A stretch of DNA of 64,000 bases from an uncultured Aquimarina sp. (GCA_947502885.1 CANNBP010000010.1:62001-126000); one strand, 5' to 3'. Shown: positions 25,518-34,894, counted from the stretch's first letter. Made by a program: numbers and translations. Notes: generated by a model from the sequence alone, not told the origin.

Positions 25518-26822
25518 TTAATTTCCAGAGGCTACTTGCATTAAAATTGTACATAAGATTGCTCCGTAAGTACCTACTACATAGCCAAAAACAGCCAAAA
25601 GAACACCTACAGTTGCTAAAGAAGGGTGAAATGCAGCTGCAACAACAGGAGCCGAAGCGGCTCCACCTACATTTGCTTGACTACCTACTGCTAAGAAAAA
25701 GTATGGAGCTTTAATCAATTTTGCAACGCCAATAAGTAAGCCTGCATGAATTGTCATCCAAACCAAACCAATAGCAATAAGCCCTGGTTTATCTAAAATT
25801 GTAGTTAGATCCATTTTCATACCAATAGTAGCTACAAGAATATAAATAAAAATACTCCCTAATTTACTTGCTCCTGCACCTTCATATTGTTTTGCCTTTG
25901 TATAGGATAATACAATTCCTATTGCAGTGGCAATAGTAATCATCCAGAAAAATTTTGAAGTAAAAGATGATAAAGCTGAGCTTCTATCATTGAAAATCTC
26001 AAAATTATCAGATAAAAAAGAAGACATCCCTGCTGCACCCCAATGCGCAAGCCCTACTGCTGTAAACCCAATTGATAGCATGATGATGTAATCTGTAAGG
26101 GATGGAGTTCTAGTAATACTAGCAGCATAACTTGAAACTTTTTCTTTTAAAGATTCGATAGCTGTATTATCGGCTTTTAACCAATTATCTATTTTGTTGC
26201 TTTTACCGATTCCTATTAAAAGTATTGCCATCCAAATATTAGCAACTACAATATCCACAAGTACCATTCCTCCATACTTTTCTGGGTTGTACTCATAAAT
26301 CTCTAACATGGCTGCTTGATTAGCTCCACCGCCGATCCAACTACCGGCAAGTGTAGATAACCCTCTCCATATAGCATCAAATCCAGCACCCCCAACAGTT
26401 TCAGGAGAAACAGCCGAAATCAATAAAATTGCAAGAGGACCACCTATTATTATTCCGATAGTACCTGTTAAAAACATAACCAATGCTTTGGGACCTAAAT
26501 TGAATATGGCTTTAAGGTCAATACTCAAAGTCATTAATACTAATGATGCAGGTAGTAAATATCTACTTGCTATATGATATACTTTAGACGATTTTTCGAC
26601 TAAGTTACCATCACTATCAAGTTCTTTCCATTCGGGAGATATAATTCCGAGCGAGTTAAATATGGCAGGGAGTAAATAACATAGTAATAAGGCTGGAACA
26701 AATTTATAGAAGGTTTTCCAGAAATTAGTATTTATTGAAGAGGTGTAAAATACAAGTCCAAGACAAAGTAATAAAATGCCAAAAACAACAGTGTCTTCAG
26801 TAAAAAAAGGAACATTTTCCAT
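25518..26822 (-). CDS. DUF819 family integral membrane protein
   Basis: The 434-residue protein has roughly eleven hydrophobic membrane spans and glycine-rich turns such as SWIGGGANQAAM and VGSQANVGGAASAP, which are hallmark blocks of the DUF819 (YjcL-like) family. It is probably an inner-membrane transporter. In other bacteria, family members lie next to peptide- or amino-acid-related enzymes, which suggests such a substrate. Here it follows an M61 peptidase by 71 bases on the same strand. The start ATG at 26822 gives MENVPFFTEDTVVFG. The substrate is unproven. Confidence 0.87.
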   Translation of the reverse strand: MENVPFFTEDTVVFGILLLCLGLVFYTSSINTNFWKTFYKFVPALLLCYLLPAIFNSLGIISPEWKELDSDGNLVEKSSKVYHIASRYLLPASLVLMTLSIDLKAIFNLGPKALVMFLTGTIGIIIGGPLAILLISAVSPETVGGAGFDAIWRGLSTLAGSWIGGGANQAAMLEIYEYNPEKYGGMVLVDIVVANIWMAILLIGIGKSNKIDNWLKADNTAIESLKEKVSSYAASITRTPSLTDYIIMLSIGFTAVGLAHWGAAGMSSFLSDNFEIFNDRSSALSSFTSKFFWMITIATAIGIVLSYTKAKQYEGAGASKLGSIFIYILVATIGMKMDLTTILDKPGLIAIGLVWMTIHAGLLIGVAKLIKAPYFFLAVGSQANVGGAASAPVVAAAFHPSLATVGVLLAVFGYVVGTYGAILCTILMQVASGN

Positions 26823-26893
26823 TATTGATTATTTAATTGATAACTATCTATTATAAAATGAATATATGATTTCTTTAATAAGGAAAAATTACC

Positions 26894-28819
26894 TTATTCA
26901 TCTATCCATTTTTTGAATAATATTTTTTGTTGTTCTGTTGAGTTATTATCTTCTTGTAATATAATTTTTTCTACTGTTGGTTCTATAACTTGGGTAGATA
27001 AAGTCATGATGTTATTGTCACGTTTGATTTTAAAAGTAATCGTATCTCCAATCTTCCATTTGTTAGAATCTCCGAATAGATCATAAATATTCTTAAGGGT
27101 GTATTTTTTTTGATTAATACTAAGTAAAACATCCCCTTTTTTAACACCTAATGCTTTAAGAAAACTATTAAATGGTGTATCAGAAGTAAATAGTACTTCT
27201 TTTGTGGCTTCTAAGCCCTTGACAAAAGGCTCTTGTTCAAAAATAAAAAAAGATGATGGAATGTTTTTGATACCGTATTTAACGCCTAATTTTTTAAGAT
27301 AAAATTCATAATCTATAGGAGCATTATTTACAACGTGTTTTTGTAAAAAGGCACTTACTTCTGGGAAAGAAGTTATTCCAACTATTCTAATAAAATCTTT
27401 GTCATCAAAAGGTTTATTAGCTCCAAATTTGTTTGATAAGTTTTTAACTAAATCCAAAATTCCTTGTTCTCCAGCACTATTTTCTCTCATAATAATGTCT
27501 AGACACATTGATATTAACGCACCTTTTTCATAAACATTTCTGTAATTCTTTTTGTAAGGATTTACTAATATGTTTTTGCTCATTGTAGTAAACGCCATTG
27601 TATCATCAAAAAAAGAAGAGTATTCTATTTTTTCTACGATACGTTCAAAAAATTCTTCTTTGGTAATGAGACCTTGTGTAACTTGAAATAAGATTGAAAA
27701 GTACTCTGTTGTTCCTTCATATAACCATAGATGCTCTGACATATTGGGCTGATTATAATCAAAATTATGAATTTCTTTAGAATGAAGAGTTAAGGGTGTG
27801 ACAATATGAAAAAACTCATGAGAAACAACATCTGTAAGGGCTTTGTTTAGTTTTTGTGATGATAGTGATTCTGGCAAGACTACCACAGTAGATGTATTAT
27901 GTTCTAAAGCACCAAATCCTTGTGCATCATTTGATTTTGCCGATGATAGATATAGTATAATGCTATATTTTTTTGTAGAATCGATATCTCCTAAGAAGTT
28001 TTTTTGCGCTCTGATCACTCTTCTTAAATGAGGCATGATTTCAACGGCACTATGTCTTTTACTGTTAGAGTAAATACTTAAAAGTACTTCGATGTTATTT
28101 ACCATAAAAATAGCTCGGTTAAGTTGCGAGTACATTATGGGGTGATCAACCATGTCTGCATATCGGTCAAAAGAAAAGTAATCTGTGTCGTATTTAGCAG
28201 TTCCTGTAGATTGATCAAAAGATATTTCGGTAGCCGAAGTAGATGCTTGAAGGGTAGAAGGGTGCTTTATAAATAATTTATAATGATTTTCTTTCATCCC
28301 TTTAAAATACCCCACAAAGGAGTAGAGGTTTAAAATGAAATTTTTATCTTTTACAATATTACTACCGGTAGGAGAAAATACTTGATGCTCACTTTCTGAG
28401 TCAAAAGTATCATTTACCCAGTATGTAACTTTATGTAATTCTCCCGAATTGTTTATTTTCCAACGATTAGCGCCATGTTTTTGTGTTTGTAATGGCGTTC
28501 CATTTTTATCAAAAGCTTTAAAATCTTCTATAAACAAACCGAAATTGTTATTTTGATAAGTACCAGGTACAATTTTTGGGATATAGTAACTGATAGTATC
28601 TTGTCCTTGTGTATCGATTTGAATTTCAACTTTAACCTTATCATCAATAACGTTGACAAGATCTAACGAAGCTCGAATAGGGGATGTATTTGTATATATT
28701 TCTGTTTTAGTCGTTTTTTTACTTTGAACAGTAGATTGAAGTGTTTTACAACTAGTAACCAAATTAAAAAGGGTACATACAAATAGTAGTTTAATAATAA
28801 TTTGATTGGTTCTATGCAC
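26894..28819 (-). CDS. M61 family metallopeptidase with PDZ domain, lipoprotein
   Basis: This is a 641-residue glycyl-aminopeptidase-like enzyme. A lipoprotein signal ends LVTSC (Cys near residue 24). An N-terminal M61 beta domain follows. The zinc motif VVSHEFFHIVTP is near residue 334 with the downstream acid in LWLYEGTTEY near 375. A PDZ domain covers about 540-620. The start is GTG at 28819, two bases after the stop of the HAD gene. No ATG exists before the signal sequence, and the tight spacing supports coupling. Together with DUF819 it may act in peptide uptake or turnover (inference). Confidence 0.88.
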   Translation of the reverse strand: MHRTNQIIIKLLFVCTLFNLVTSCKTLQSTVQSKKTTKTEIYTNTSPIRASLDLVNVIDDKVKVEIQIDTQGQDTISYYIPKIVPGTYQNNNFGLFIEDFKAFDKNGTPLQTQKHGANRWKINNSGELHKVTYWVNDTFDSESEHQVFSPTGSNIVKDKNFILNLYSFVGYFKGMKENHYKLFIKHPSTLQASTSATEISFDQSTGTAKYDTDYFSFDRYADMVDHPIMYSQLNRAIFMVNNIEVLLSIYSNSKRHSAVEIMPHLRRVIRAQKNFLGDIDSTKKYSIILYLSSAKSNDAQGFGALEHNTSTVVVLPESLSSQKLNKALTDVVSHEFFHIVTPLTLHSKEIHNFDYNQPNMSEHLWLYEGTTEYFSILFQVTQGLITKEEFFERIVEKIEYSSFFDDTMAFTTMSKNILVNPYKKNYRNVYEKGALISMCLDIIMRENSAGEQGILDLVKNLSNKFGANKPFDDKDFIRIVGITSFPEVSAFLQKHVVNNAPIDYEFYLKKLGVKYGIKNIPSSFFIFEQEPFVKGLEATKEVLFTSDTPFNSFLKALGVKKGDVLLSINQKKYTLKNIYDLFGDSNKWKIGDTITFKIKRDNNIMTLSTQVIEPTVEKIILQEDNNSTEQQKILFKKWIDE

Positions 28820-28821
28820 AG

Positions 28822-29628
28822 TTATATTATATTTTTTTGAATGTAAGTTGCGACTCCATTTTCTTTTCCGGCAAGAGTAATGACATCGGCTATTTCTTTT
28901 GCCTCGGGTTTTGCATTAGCAACAGCCACACCAGTTCCTACAGCTTTAAGCATTGCAATATCATTATAATTATCGCCAAATGCAACGGCATCAGAGATTG
29001 GAATGTTAAAATGCGTGTTAAGTAAAAAATCTATAGCAGTTAATTTAGAGATGTTCTTATGCGCTATTTCTATATAAGTGGGCTTAGAACGGTATAGGTG
29101 TAGGGTATCTCCAAAATTATTTTCTAAAAAAGAGTACGCTTCACTTATATAATTTTCTTCACCCATACACATAATTTTATGAGCTCCTTTCTTATTAATT
29201 TTCCACTCTTGAAGTACTTCATTTGAAGACCTAACTACAGGTTGAACTTTAGTGTTGGTTGCTTCTCTATTTGCCCAGAAATCCATTTCGGGTACAAACC
29301 AATCATCATTGTGATATAGACTAATATGAAAGTTCTGATTAGCGTTGAATTCACATAATACTTCTGTTATATCTGGAGAAATAAAAGTTGAATGAACGGT
29401 TTTTTCATTTACCAAAATTAAACCTCCATTATAACAAATTAGAGGTTGATCTTTAATGTTTAATTCTTCTTGCAGATGAGTCATTGCGCTAGGCATTCTA
29501 GAAGAGATTAGAACCACAGGTATTGTGTCCTTAATTCTTTTGATTTCTGCAATTGTATGTTCTGATAATTCTCTGTCACTATTTAATAAAGTTCCATCAA
29601 TATCAGAGAATATAATGCGATGTGGCAT
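28822..29628 (-). CDS. Cof-type HAD family hydrolase
   Basis: This cytoplasmic phosphatase of the Cof/YidA subfamily has motif I FSDIDGTLLNSD at the N-terminus, motif II VVLISSR, an inserted C2 cap, and motif IV GDNYNDIAML near the end. Family members act on sugar phosphates, FMN or similar small phosphates; the substrate here is unknown. I place the start at ATG 29628 (MPHRIIFSD). A TTG at 29661 would add 11 residues and almost touch the upstream stop. It lies in a tight minus-strand operon between the hydrolase and M61 genes. Confidence 0.88.
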   Translation of the reverse strand: MPHRIIFSDIDGTLLNSDRELSEHTIAEIKRIKDTIPVVLISSRMPSAMTHLQEELNIKDQPLICYNGGLILVNEKTVHSTFISPDITEVLCEFNANQNFHISLYHNDDWFVPEMDFWANREATNTKVQPVVRSSNEVLQEWKINKKGAHKIMCMGEENYISEAYSFLENNFGDTLHLYRSKPTYIEIAHKNISKLTAIDFLLNTHFNIPISDAVAFGDNYNDIAMLKAVGTGVAVANAKPEAKEIADVITLAGKENGVATYIQKNII

Positions 29629-29662
29629 TAGTGTTTTTGATTTGGTGATTATTTCTGTCAAA

Positions 29663-30595
29663 TTATTGATTTACAAAGTTACTAATACCGGTAATAACTT
29701 CGGGTATTATTTTTCTATAGGGCTCGTTATAGGATTTGTGATTTTCTAGTCGTCCTCCTTTTATTTCTTTTAATATATGATTCATGTTTTTTATAAACAT
29801 GATTTGAGCATCAGGAACAGCTTCAGTTAGTTTTTCACCTTGTAGTGTGTCTACCTGTATATCTTTGTCTCCATAAATGATAAGTATGGGGATTTCAAGT
29901 TTTGCAATTTCTTCTGCGGGTGTGTACTTGACCCATGATCTCATAAATGGTTGTAAGTGATAAGCAAAAATAGATTCTAGTGCCGGATCATATCCAGTTG
30001 CTCTGCCATTTTCTTTTAGCTGTTTAAAAGCAATAAAAGCACTTTTGTCTAGACCAGGGGCTTGTTTTGCTATTTGTTCTATAATAACCTGATCAACCGA
30101 CTCTGCATTGCCTGCTATCGAAATAAAACCATTTGCTCTACCTTTTGCAGCAATCATTCCCACGAGAGAACCTTGACCGTGTCCAGCAACAATGATCTTT
30201 TTATAATTTTTACTTTTATTAAAATAATCAATAACCGATACGGCATCTTCTATATAATGATCCAAAGAAATTTCGTGTTCCCGAATACCTAATCCATCAA
30301 TTTTAAAAAGCCTTTTGTCATATCGATATGTAGCAATTCCTAATTTGGCCAACTGATAGGTTAGTTGCTTAAAAGTGTCGTTTTTAGACATTCTATCATT
30401 ACCATCTCTATTGATTGCTCCAGAATCCATAATAAATATAACTAATGGAACGCTTTCATCAGAATATGGTGTCACTAATAATCCTTCTATAAATGAATTT
30501 ACTTTGACTACCGCAGAATTATATTCTTTTTCCTCTTCTTGTGCAAAAGATAAAGTAGTGGTCAAGATCAAAAATAAATATAGTATATGCTTCAT
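29663..30595 (-). CDS. Exported alpha/beta hydrolase
   Basis: The protein has a signal peptide (MKHILYLFLILTTTLSFAQ) and an alpha/beta-hydrolase fold of about 310 residues. The nucleophile elbow is GHGQGS, the likely acid lies in YGDKDIQVD, and the catalytic histidine is in MNHILKE. It is probably a periplasmic esterase or peptidase. Longer forms from an upstream ATG at 30721 would place a second hydrophobic stretch before the signal peptide and are unlikely. It heads the minus-strand group that continues with HAD, M61 and DUF819. It may share their substrate route, but this is only contextual. Confidence 0.82.
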   Translation of the reverse strand: MKHILYLFLILTTTLSFAQEEEKEYNSAVVKVNSFIEGLLVTPYSDESVPLVIFIMDSGAINRDGNDRMSKNDTFKQLTYQLAKLGIATYRYDKRLFKIDGLGIREHEISLDHYIEDAVSVIDYFNKSKNYKKIIVAGHGQGSLVGMIAAKGRANGFISIAGNAESVDQVIIEQIAKQAPGLDKSAFIAFKQLKENGRATGYDPALESIFAYHLQPFMRSWVKYTPAEEIAKLEIPILIIYGDKDIQVDTLQGEKLTEAVPDAQIMFIKNMNHILKEIKGGRLENHKSYNEPYRKIIPEVITGISNFVNQ

Positions 30596-30782
30596 ATATA
30601 ATGTAGGGTTATGCTTGTAGCTATATGCAATAATAAACGGTATAATCAATATCAACAAGGATAAAATACTAAAACGATAAAAATCTGAGCATATTTTAAT
30701 CCATACTAACCACAATGGCAATGACTTCTCAATTTATTTTTAACTAGAGGTAATTTTAACGAATCACTAACATACCCTTTTT

Positions 30783-30790
30783 TATCTTTG
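30783..30790 (+). promoter_or_regulatory. Promoter -7 element of the S1/P1 nuclease gene
   Basis: TATCTTTG matches TAnnTTTG, 17 bases before the ATG at 30807. No clear -33 TTTG is seen. Confidence 0.45.
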
Positions 30791-30806
30791 CTTCAAAATT
30801 AAAAGA

Positions 30807-31589
30807 ATGAAACTTCAATATAAATGTATTCTATTTTTATTAGTTATTTCGACGTATGGGTTTTCTGCTTCTTATGATTGGGGTAAAACAGGACATAGGG
30901 TAACTGGAGAAATTGCAGATGCTTATTTAACAAATAGAACACGACGAATAGTTGAAAAGATTCTTAATGGACAAAGTATGGCTTTGGTGTCTAATCATGC
31001 CGACGATATAAAAAGTGATAAAGTTTATAGGAAATATGGTCCATGGCACTATGTTAACTTTCCTTTTGATAAAAAATATGGAGAAGAAACACCAAGTGAA
31101 CATGGAGATTTGGTACAAGGAATAAATAAATGTATTGCTGTATTAAGAAATGAAAAGTCTTCAACAGAGGATAAAGCATTTTATCTTAAAATGCTAATAC
31201 ATTTTATAGGAGATTTACACCAGCCATTACATGTAGGAAGAGGAGAAGATAAAGGCGGAAATGATATTCAGGTGCGGTGGTTTAATGAAGGGTCTAATCT
31301 ACATAGAGTGTGGGATAGTGATATGATAGATTATTATAATATGAGCTATACAGAATTATCGTTAAACACTAAAGTTTTATCAAAAAAACAAATCAAAGTA
31401 ATTCAAGAAGGCTCTATTGTTGATTGGGTTCATGAATCTCAAGAATTAGCTAAAAAGGTTTACGGTTCTGCAAACGCAGGAGAAAAGCTGGGATATCGAT
31501 ATATGTATGATTATTTCCCTATGGTTCGCACTCAACTACAAAAAGGAGGGATAAGATTGGCTAAAATATTAAACGAAATTTTTAAATAG
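30807..31589 (+). CDS. S1/P1 family single-strand nuclease, exported
   Basis: The 260-residue protein has a signal peptide ending GFSASYDWG, so the mature N-terminal Trp25 can be a zinc ligand, as in P1 nuclease. Further ligands are visible: H30 (GKTGHRVTG), the SNHADDI block, WHYVNF, and the FIGDLHQPLHVG...GGND block with several His and Asp. The trinuclear zinc site therefore looks complete. The family degrades single-stranded DNA and RNA and 3'-nucleotides outside the cytoplasm, probably for phosphate or nucleoside scavenging. It is convergent with the AraC gene, with seven bases between the stops. Confidence 0.92.
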   Translation: MKLQYKCILFLLVISTYGFSASYDWGKTGHRVTGEIADAYLTNRTRRIVEKILNGQSMALVSNHADDIKSDKVYRKYGPWHYVNFPFDKKYGEETPSEHGDLVQGINKCIAVLRNEKSSTEDKAFYLKMLIHFIGDLHQPLHVGRGEDKGGNDIQVRWFNEGSNLHRVWDSDMIDYYNMSYTELSLNTKVLSKKQIKVIQEGSIVDWVHESQELAKKVYGSANAGEKLGYRYMYDYFPMVRTQLQKGGIRLAKILNEIFK

Positions 31590-31596
31590 GTCGTTA

Positions 31597-32466
31597 CTAC
31601 TTGTCGGCGGTAACCTCTTTTCGATATTGCCTAGGCGACATAGAAAAATGTTTTTTGAAGGTTTTGGTGAGGTGACTTTCATCTGTATATCCCATTTGGT
31701 AAGCAATTTCTGCAATGGTAAATTCGGTATATAACAATCGATATTCTACTAACTTCATTTTGTACTTTGTAACATACTGATGAATTGATTCTCCTGTCTT
31801 TCTTTTGAAATACGTACTTATCGAGCTTTGAGACATACCAAACTTATCGGCTAAAAAACTAATTTTGGTCAATGCATTATCGTAGGCATGTTGTCTAATA
31901 TGACTCAATATCAAATCTATTTTTCTTTGATTAATCTGAACATCATTTTGATTGGCATCGTATTTTTCTGAAATATTACGAACAATAATACTTAATATAG
32001 TACTTATTGCATTCGAAATAATTTCCTGATAATATATTTTTTCGTTTTTAAACTCATCAAGAACCAAATTATGAATATCCCATATCACTTTACGATCTTT
32101 TTCGTGAGAAATAACATCTCCGGGTATGATATTGGGATGATGTAATAGCTGTTCTATACGTTGTAACCAGTAATTCCTATCAGGAAGATTAACTTTGTTA
32201 GAAAATAAAAGCTCTGTGAATTTAAAAAATGTAAAATGCGTTTGTTCCTCTATTTCAAAATAATGAGCGTCTTCTGGAGCTAGCAAAAAAATGTTATTTT
32301 CTTCATAAGGAAATCTAATATCATTAATAGTGTGAAACCCTTTTCCTTTTTCTATAAAGATAATCTCAAAATAGTTATGATTATGAGGCTCCGCTTCCCA
32401 TTTATTGATGGTATATTGTTTAACTACAAAAGTTTCATGTAACGTGTAACGGATCATAGACTTCAT
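31597..32466 (-). CDS. AraC family transcriptional regulator with cupin domain
   Basis: The 289-residue protein has an N-terminal AraC-type cupin (HNHNYFEIIFIEKGKG... about 25-100), a linker region, and a C-terminal double helix-turn-helix. The latter covers about 190-289, with ISFLADKFGMSQSSISTYFK and IAEIAYQMGYTDESHLTKTF. The length is standard. The ligand is unknown; the cupin suggests a small molecule such as a sugar. The upstream gap holds a 12-bp inverted repeat that may be an autoregulatory site. The next minus-strand gene upstream, AlkB-like, ends in its own terminator, so this gene is transcribed alone. Confidence 0.9.
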   Translation of the reverse strand: MKSMIRYTLHETFVVKQYTINKWEAEPHNHNYFEIIFIEKGKGFHTINDIRFPYEENNIFLLAPEDAHYFEIEEQTHFTFFKFTELLFSNKVNLPDRNYWLQRIEQLLHHPNIIPGDVISHEKDRKVIWDIHNLVLDEFKNEKIYYQEIISNAISTILSIIVRNISEKYDANQNDVQINQRKIDLILSHIRQHAYDNALTKISFLADKFGMSQSSISTYFKRKTGESIHQYVTKYKMKLVEYRLLYTEFTIAEIAYQMGYTDESHLTKTFKKHFSMSPRQYRKEVTADK

Positions 32467-32472
32467 TTTATC

Positions 32473-32679
32473 AGTTTGATGTAAGAAAATCGCATCGTTT
32501 AAATATCATTTCAAAGCTCGTCGTAGTATGAGTAAGGAAATTATATCTAAAAACCTTTAAGTTGTTGAAGATGAAAAGTGTATACTTCTAGTAAAACTAT
32601 TAGAGGTAATTTTTCTTCATTTCGAAACAAAAACTATTCAAATAGAATAGTTTTTTAGACTAAATGTTTACATCAAACT
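32473..32679. promoter_or_regulatory. Gap upstream of araC-type gene with a distant 12-bp inverted repeat
   Basis: AGTTTGATGTAA (32473-32484) recurs as its exact reverse complement at 32668-32679, 183 bases away. It spans the upstream region of the AraC-type gene. The second copy overlaps TAAGTTTG, a TAnnTTTG match on the minus strand. It may be a looping operator. No gene is supported in 32467-32801. Confidence 0.35.
32629..32656 (-). terminator. Hairpin terminator after the AlkB-like gene
   Basis: AAAAACTATT (32629-32638) pairs with AATAGTTTTT (32646-32655) around a 7-base loop, with A and T runs at the edges so either orientation could terminate. It lies 146 bases downstream of the AlkB-like stop. 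Confidence 0.55.
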
Positions 32680-32801
32680 TACATTTTAACACTTTTAAAG
32701 TTACAAAAATTAAATTAATATGCTAATATCTCCCCGTTTGGGTTTATATGTAATAGACTTTTAGTTAGTGTTATCTATAGCCTGAAATGAATTTTACTAT
32801 G

Positions 32802-33422
32802 TTAAAATGATGCTAAAAATACTCTAAACGTCAAGTTGATTCTTGGGTTTGTTTTTTTCTTTGTTTTTGGTATTTGATGAAGCCAATATTCTTGAGTTTT
32901 TCCTTTCATGATAAGTAAACTACCATGCTCAAGTAAAATTTTTTGCTTTAAGTTTTTATTGGTTTTATGTTTAAAATGAAACCAACGGTCTTCTCCTAGA
33001 CTTATTGAGGCGATTATAGGGTCTTTGCCTAGTTCTTTTTCGTTGTCGGCATGCCAACCATTACTGTCTTGTCCATTACGATATAAATTAAGTAAACATC
33101 CAGTAAATTTTGTTGGACATACTTTTTCGATACGCTCCTTTATTGATATCAATTCTTTTGTAAAGGGTTTTGGTATCATAGTAATGTTAGAATAGCTATA
33201 AGGGATATCATTATTTGCATATAATGCCGTAAGTCGTGGTTGGGGATAAGTTTTTCCAAAAACGGTGATATCATCCTGCTGCCATTCAATAGTTTTTAAA
33301 AGGGTATTGAATAATGTGGTTGATTGTTTTGGACTAAAGAAGTTTGGGTAATAAGTAACATCTGCATCTATCATAGGAAGACGAATAGGTTGATGTTCGG
33401 TATTAAATAAACTCAAAGTCAC
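32802..33422 (-). CDS. AlkB-like 2-oxoglutarate/Fe(II) dioxygenase
   Basis: The family repairs alkylated DNA or RNA bases by oxidative demethylation. This 206-residue protein has the iron triad H124 and D126 (WHADNE) and H182 (LHQIPK). The 2-oxoglutarate-binding arginine is in NPRINLTFR (R194 and R200). The substrate-side Tyr/Asn block LNLYRNG is also present. The length matches AlkB family members from Bacteroidetes. The start is GTG at 33422, as no ATG is available close to the domain. It lies 16 bases after the methyltransferase gene and is probably in an operon with it. Confidence 0.92.
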   Translation of the reverse strand: MTLSLFNTEHQPIRLPMIDADVTYYPNFFSPKQSTTLFNTLLKTIEWQQDDITVFGKTYPQPRLTALYANNDIPYSYSNITMIPKPFTKELISIKERIEKVCPTKFTGCLLNLYRNGQDSNGWHADNEKELGKDPIIASISLGEDRWFHFKHKTNKNLKQKILLEHGSLLIMKGKTQEYWLHQIPKTKKKTNPRINLTFRVFLASF

Positions 33423-33438
33423 TTGCTACAATATTTTA

Positions 33439-34152
33439 TTAATTGGCTAACGTTAGCTTGGCTAAAAAGTCATTGTGTTCACCTTCTAAAATCAATTCAC
33501 ATACAAAACCATTTGCATTAGCTGCATTTTGCAATGTGTTATAATCTATATATAACCAATCAAACTCTTGAGATTCTTGAGTTTTATAGGTTAATTTGTA
33601 TCGCATTTCACCATAATATCCTGCAGATGCGTCTACCCAAAAGCCACCATCTTCATCTTGAAAGAGATAGGAAATATCTGAAGAGTCCATTAAAACTTGC
33701 CCATTTGGTGCTAATAGTGTTTTTATATGAGCAAAAAACCTATCAATATTGGACAAGGTACCAATAATTCCACTTCCATTCATTAAAAATAGAAGGGTGT
33801 TATAAGTAGCAGGAGGGTGGTTAAAAATGTCCTGAACTTCGGCTTGCTTGATCCCACGGCTTTTACAAACTTCGACGGCACCTTCAGAAATATCAATAGC
33901 TTTTACATTTAGTTTTCGGTTGTTTTGAAGGTGTAAACTATGACTACCAGCACCACAGCCTATATCAAGTACATTTCCTAATGCTAAATCTAATGCCTTT
34001 TGCTCAATTTTAGGCATTTCAGAGTAGTCTCTAAACAAATAAGGAATAGGAATATGATCATCATCAAAGTCATCTGCTTTTACCACAATATCTTCTGTAT
34101 ATTGTTTGTTATAATAATCTTTAATAGCTAACCCGAAGATATCGTTATTCAT
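33439..34152 (-). CDS. Class I SAM-dependent methyltransferase
   Basis: The 237-residue cytoplasmic protein has SAM motif I VLDIGCGAGSHS (about 61-72), acidic strand VKAIDIS, and a later NTLLFLMNGSGIIG segment in place of a usual motif II. The substrate is unknown; such proteins are usually named only by domain. It precedes the AlkB-like gene by 16 bases on the same strand. A shared role in modification and repair is possible but unproven. The ATG at 34152 gives MNNDIFGLAIK. Confidence 0.88.
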   Translation of the reverse strand: MNNDIFGLAIKDYYNKQYTEDIVVKADDFDDDHIPIPYLFRDYSEMPKIEQKALDLALGNVLDIGCGAGSHSLHLQNNRKLNVKAIDISEGAVEVCKSRGIKQAEVQDIFNHPPATYNTLLFLMNGSGIIGTLSNIDRFFAHIKTLLAPNGQVLMDSSDISYLFQDEDGGFWVDASAGYYGEMRYKLTYKTQESQEFDWLYIDYNTLQNAANANGFVCELILEGEHNDFLAKLTLAN

Positions 34153-34244
34153 TTATAATTAATTTATAAGTTGTTTAAATCGCATTAATACCTATCAATG
34201 TAATGATCTGTTGTAATTGTAGCGTTCAGAACTTTTAAAAACTG

Positions 34245-34252
34245 TATTTTTG
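34245..34252 (+). promoter_or_regulatory. Promoter -7 element very close to the start codon
   Basis: TATTTTTG matches TAnnTTTG and ends four bases before the ATG at 34257, so transcription would begin at or near the first codon. Confidence 0.45.
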
Positions 34253-34256
34253 CAAT

Positions 34257-34748
34257 ATGCAAGAATTCATAGATCAACTACCAAAACTGGCCAAAGATAA
34301 GCATAACGAAAACAAAAAATTCTTTGCTAAATTAAAAAAAAAGCCACCAAAGAAACTAGATCATATCATGCAAGAATTGCATGATGATGAGTTTAAAAGA
34401 ACGGATTGCTTAGAGTGTGCAAACTGTTGCAAGACAACTGGGCCGTTATTTACAGATAAAGATGTAGATCGAATTTCTAAATTCTTTAGGATGAAACCTA
34501 GGCAATTTGAAGAACAGTATTTACGAACTGATGAAGATGGGGATTTAATTTTACAACAAACACCATGTACTTTTTTAGGAACCGATAATTATTGTTCGAT
34601 ATATGAAGTAAGACCTAAGGCCTGTAGAGAATACCCACATACCGATCGAAAAAAATTTCAGCAAATAACAAATCTTACATTGAAAAATGTAGCCATTTGT
34701 CCGGCAGCATTTAGAATTGTAGAAAAGATGAAAGAAAAACTGTTGTGA
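34257..34748 (+). CDS. YkgJ-type cysteine cluster protein
   Basis: The 163-residue cytoplasmic protein has the Cys pattern of the YkgJ/zinc- or iron-binding cluster family: CLECANCC (51-58), then PCTFLGTDNYCSIYEVRPKAC, then a final CPAAF. Eight or more conserved cysteines suggest a metal cluster. The N-terminal 50 residues are basic and helical. The function is unknown. The gene is divergent from the methyltransferase-AlkB pair. Its promoter element is so close to the ATG that the mRNA may be leaderless. Confidence 0.87.
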   Translation: MQEFIDQLPKLAKDKHNENKKFFAKLKKKPPKKLDHIMQELHDDEFKRTDCLECANCCKTTGPLFTDKDVDRISKFFRMKPRQFEEQYLRTDEDGDLILQQTPCTFLGTDNYCSIYEVRPKACREYPHTDRKKFQQITNLTLKNVAICPAAFRIVEKMKEKLL

Positions 34749-34831
34749 AAATATGTTTTGAAGTGGCGATTATAAAAGCAGAATGAGTTAATAAAGGTAT
34801 ATTGAACAATTTAAATTTTAGTTTTCTTTGG

Positions 34832-34875
34832 AAAAAAATAAACCATTGTCCTTTTGCACAATAGTTTATTTTTTT
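34832..34875. terminator. Bidirectional terminator
   Basis: The left arm (34832-34849) pairs with the right arm (34858-34875) over 18 positions with a single wobble mismatch, flanked by A and T runs. It serves the YkgJ-type gene on the plus strand and the small peptide gene on the minus strand. Confidence 0.8.
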
Positions 34876-34894
34876 AAAGTTTACTTTTTACACT

